A stretch of DNA of 27,148 nucleotides from Baffinella frigidus. Taxonomy: Eukaryota; Cryptophyceae; Cryptomonadales; Baffinellaceae. This document shows positions 26,652 to 27,148 of the stretch, in pieces. The stretch spans positions 143,537 to 170,684 of the forward strand of contig MU646596.1 of NCBI GenBank assembly GCA_026770585.1. Direction: 5' to 3'. The notes below the pieces were generated by a model. That model ran no database searches, was not told where the DNA came from, and saw only the letters and a list, made by a program, of their open reading frames with translations. The translations under genes were made by a program, and so were the position numbers. Every line of letters begins with the position of its first letter. Positions within the stretch are counted from its first letter, which is position 1.

Positions 26652-26778
26652 ATGCGCTGATTTGTCGGTTGGAGCAGGTGCGGGAGAGGTGGGTGGAGAA
26701 GAGTTACACGTACGAGGCTGTCGAAACTGCCGCCCCTGACGAGCTTGGTCTCCGCGCTGTGGTACGCCCGCCATTTTG
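26652..26778 (+). CDS. Candidate exon RERWVEKSYTYEAVETAAPD, fullest copy
   Basis: Reads ALICRLEQVRERWVEKSYTY, then EAVETAAPDELGLRAVVRPP and a stop. Charged helix followed by an acidic segment. Partial copies lie at 26.09, 26.45 and 26.98 kb, and EAVETAAPDEL is conserved in the last. The sequence enters a family T element at 26779, so the natural end may be lost. Function not recognised. Confidence 0.5.
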
Positions 26779-26928
26779 ACCACACGGTGGACTACGAACA
26801 TTTCATCAAAAGTCAACTTTGCCTTGATGCAATTAACTTGAAGGCTTTTCTGGTACAATTCGGTCAGGTAACACCCGGAATTTCAGCCCCAACGAAACCT
26901 TCGCAGCCCACCGTGTGGTAGCTTTACC
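26779..26928. mobile_element. Family T MITE copy 2
   Basis: CCACACGGTGGACTACGAAC and ATTTCATCAAAAGTCAACTT at the left, CCTTCGCAGCCCACCGTGTG and G at the right. It abuts the exon copy at its left. Confidence 0.9.
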
Positions 26929-26982
26929 ATATCACAAACCCTTCCCTTAAGCTAGCAGAAAGGTTAGCCTTGAGATAGAGGC

Positions 26983-27050
26983 GGTCGAGACTGCCGCCCC
27001 TGACGAGCTTGCCCGCCGCGCTATTTCGTTCTATCTTAAGGGTCGACTTT
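26983..27050 (+). pseudogene. EAVETAAPDELARRAI, exon copy 4
   Basis: GAGGCGGTCGAGACTGCCGC and CCCTGACGAGCTTGCCCGCC read EAVETAAPDELARRAISF. The preceding RERWVEKSYTY part is missing, and a short repeat array follows. Confidence 0.55.
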
Positions 27051-27135
27051 GCTATCTTAAGGGTGGAATTGACCACTACTGGTTGCTATCTTAAGGATGG
27101 ACCTTACTATATTAAGGGTGGAGTTTGCTATGTGA
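27028..27135. repeat. GCTATCTTAAGGGTGGA short-period array
   Basis: Five units of CTATCTTAAGGGTSGA with variable spacers (about 20-40 bp). The mirrored CCTTAAGCTAGC and TGAGATAG occur at 26945-26985. Confidence 0.85.
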
Positions 27136-27148
27136 GCCTCGACGTAGA

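Noticed and set aside
26131-26780. Bacterial gene or contaminant from the high-GC 158-codon ORF
   Set aside because: ORFs overlap on all frames, none has a recognisable motif, and the flanks carry the same MITE families as the rest of the window.
1-27148. Autonomous transposon (transposase, reverse transcriptase, integrase)
   Set aside because: No frame shows catalytic motifs of these enzymes. All elements recognised are short and non-coding.
1-27148. Dinoflagellate spliced-leader sequence
   Set aside because: The known leader core was not found on either strand by eye, so it gives no support for a dinoflagellate host.

Overview
This window is nuclear DNA of a eukaryote. There is no bacterial gene layout: no long ORF is credible, coding signal comes as short exon-like pieces flanked by splice-site-like sequence, and most of the rest is repeats. 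Arrays of TTTAGGG with TTCAGGG, TTTCGGG and TTTGGGG variants, EF-hand exons of the calcium-dependent-protein-kinase (CDPK) or centrin type and leucine-rich-repeat (LRR) exons would fit an alveolate or another alga. A chromerid is my best guess, at low confidence. TTTAGGG is also the usual plant and green-algal telomere repeat.

The layout has two halves. From about 2.9 to 13.1 kb the coding-like pieces read on the minus strand: an acidic helical piece, ribonuclease-inhibitor-type and typical LRRs (LGDAGATKIADVLR, LQELHLHKNRL, LDLNNNALQILP, LKWLDIRNNVL) and a VMFDALRS piece. From about 13.3 kb to the right edge they read almost entirely on the plus strand: a VTLFDVVGQP piece, two copies of an EF-hand start (LRSMFISLDADG), a WQDALSAFDASITDD piece, a clean EF-hand exon (IKEMLEEVDADNSGSIDY, between a polypyrimidine AG and GTGAGT), and unrecognised exons around 21.3, 24.1, 25.1 and 26.7 kb. 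This suggests two divergent intron-rich genes or gene remnants with a shared upstream zone near 13 to 14 kb. Neither gene is complete here and no start codon can be fixed.

Two processes dominate. First, almost every exon-like piece exists in two to six local copies, many truncated, frameshifted or interrupted. Second, several dozen short (70 to 360 bp) inverted-repeat elements without any transposase (MITE or fold-back type) sit between and inside the copies. Because exon copies are duplicated, three elements can be compared with an empty site in a sister copy. One of these shows a perfect 5-bp target duplication.

Telomere-like arrays are TTTAGGG on the plus strand from 0.2 to 12.4 kb and CCCTAAA on the plus strand from 14.7 to 15.8 kb. 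The polarity flips in the same interval where the coding strand flips. Minisatellites (8, 12, 18-20, about 25, 31, 38, 39, 47 and 56 bp units) and microsatellites (GA, CTT/CTTGTT, AGTT/ACTT) fill much of the remainder. Element family letters (A, C-M, P-T, V) are labels made for this annotation only.
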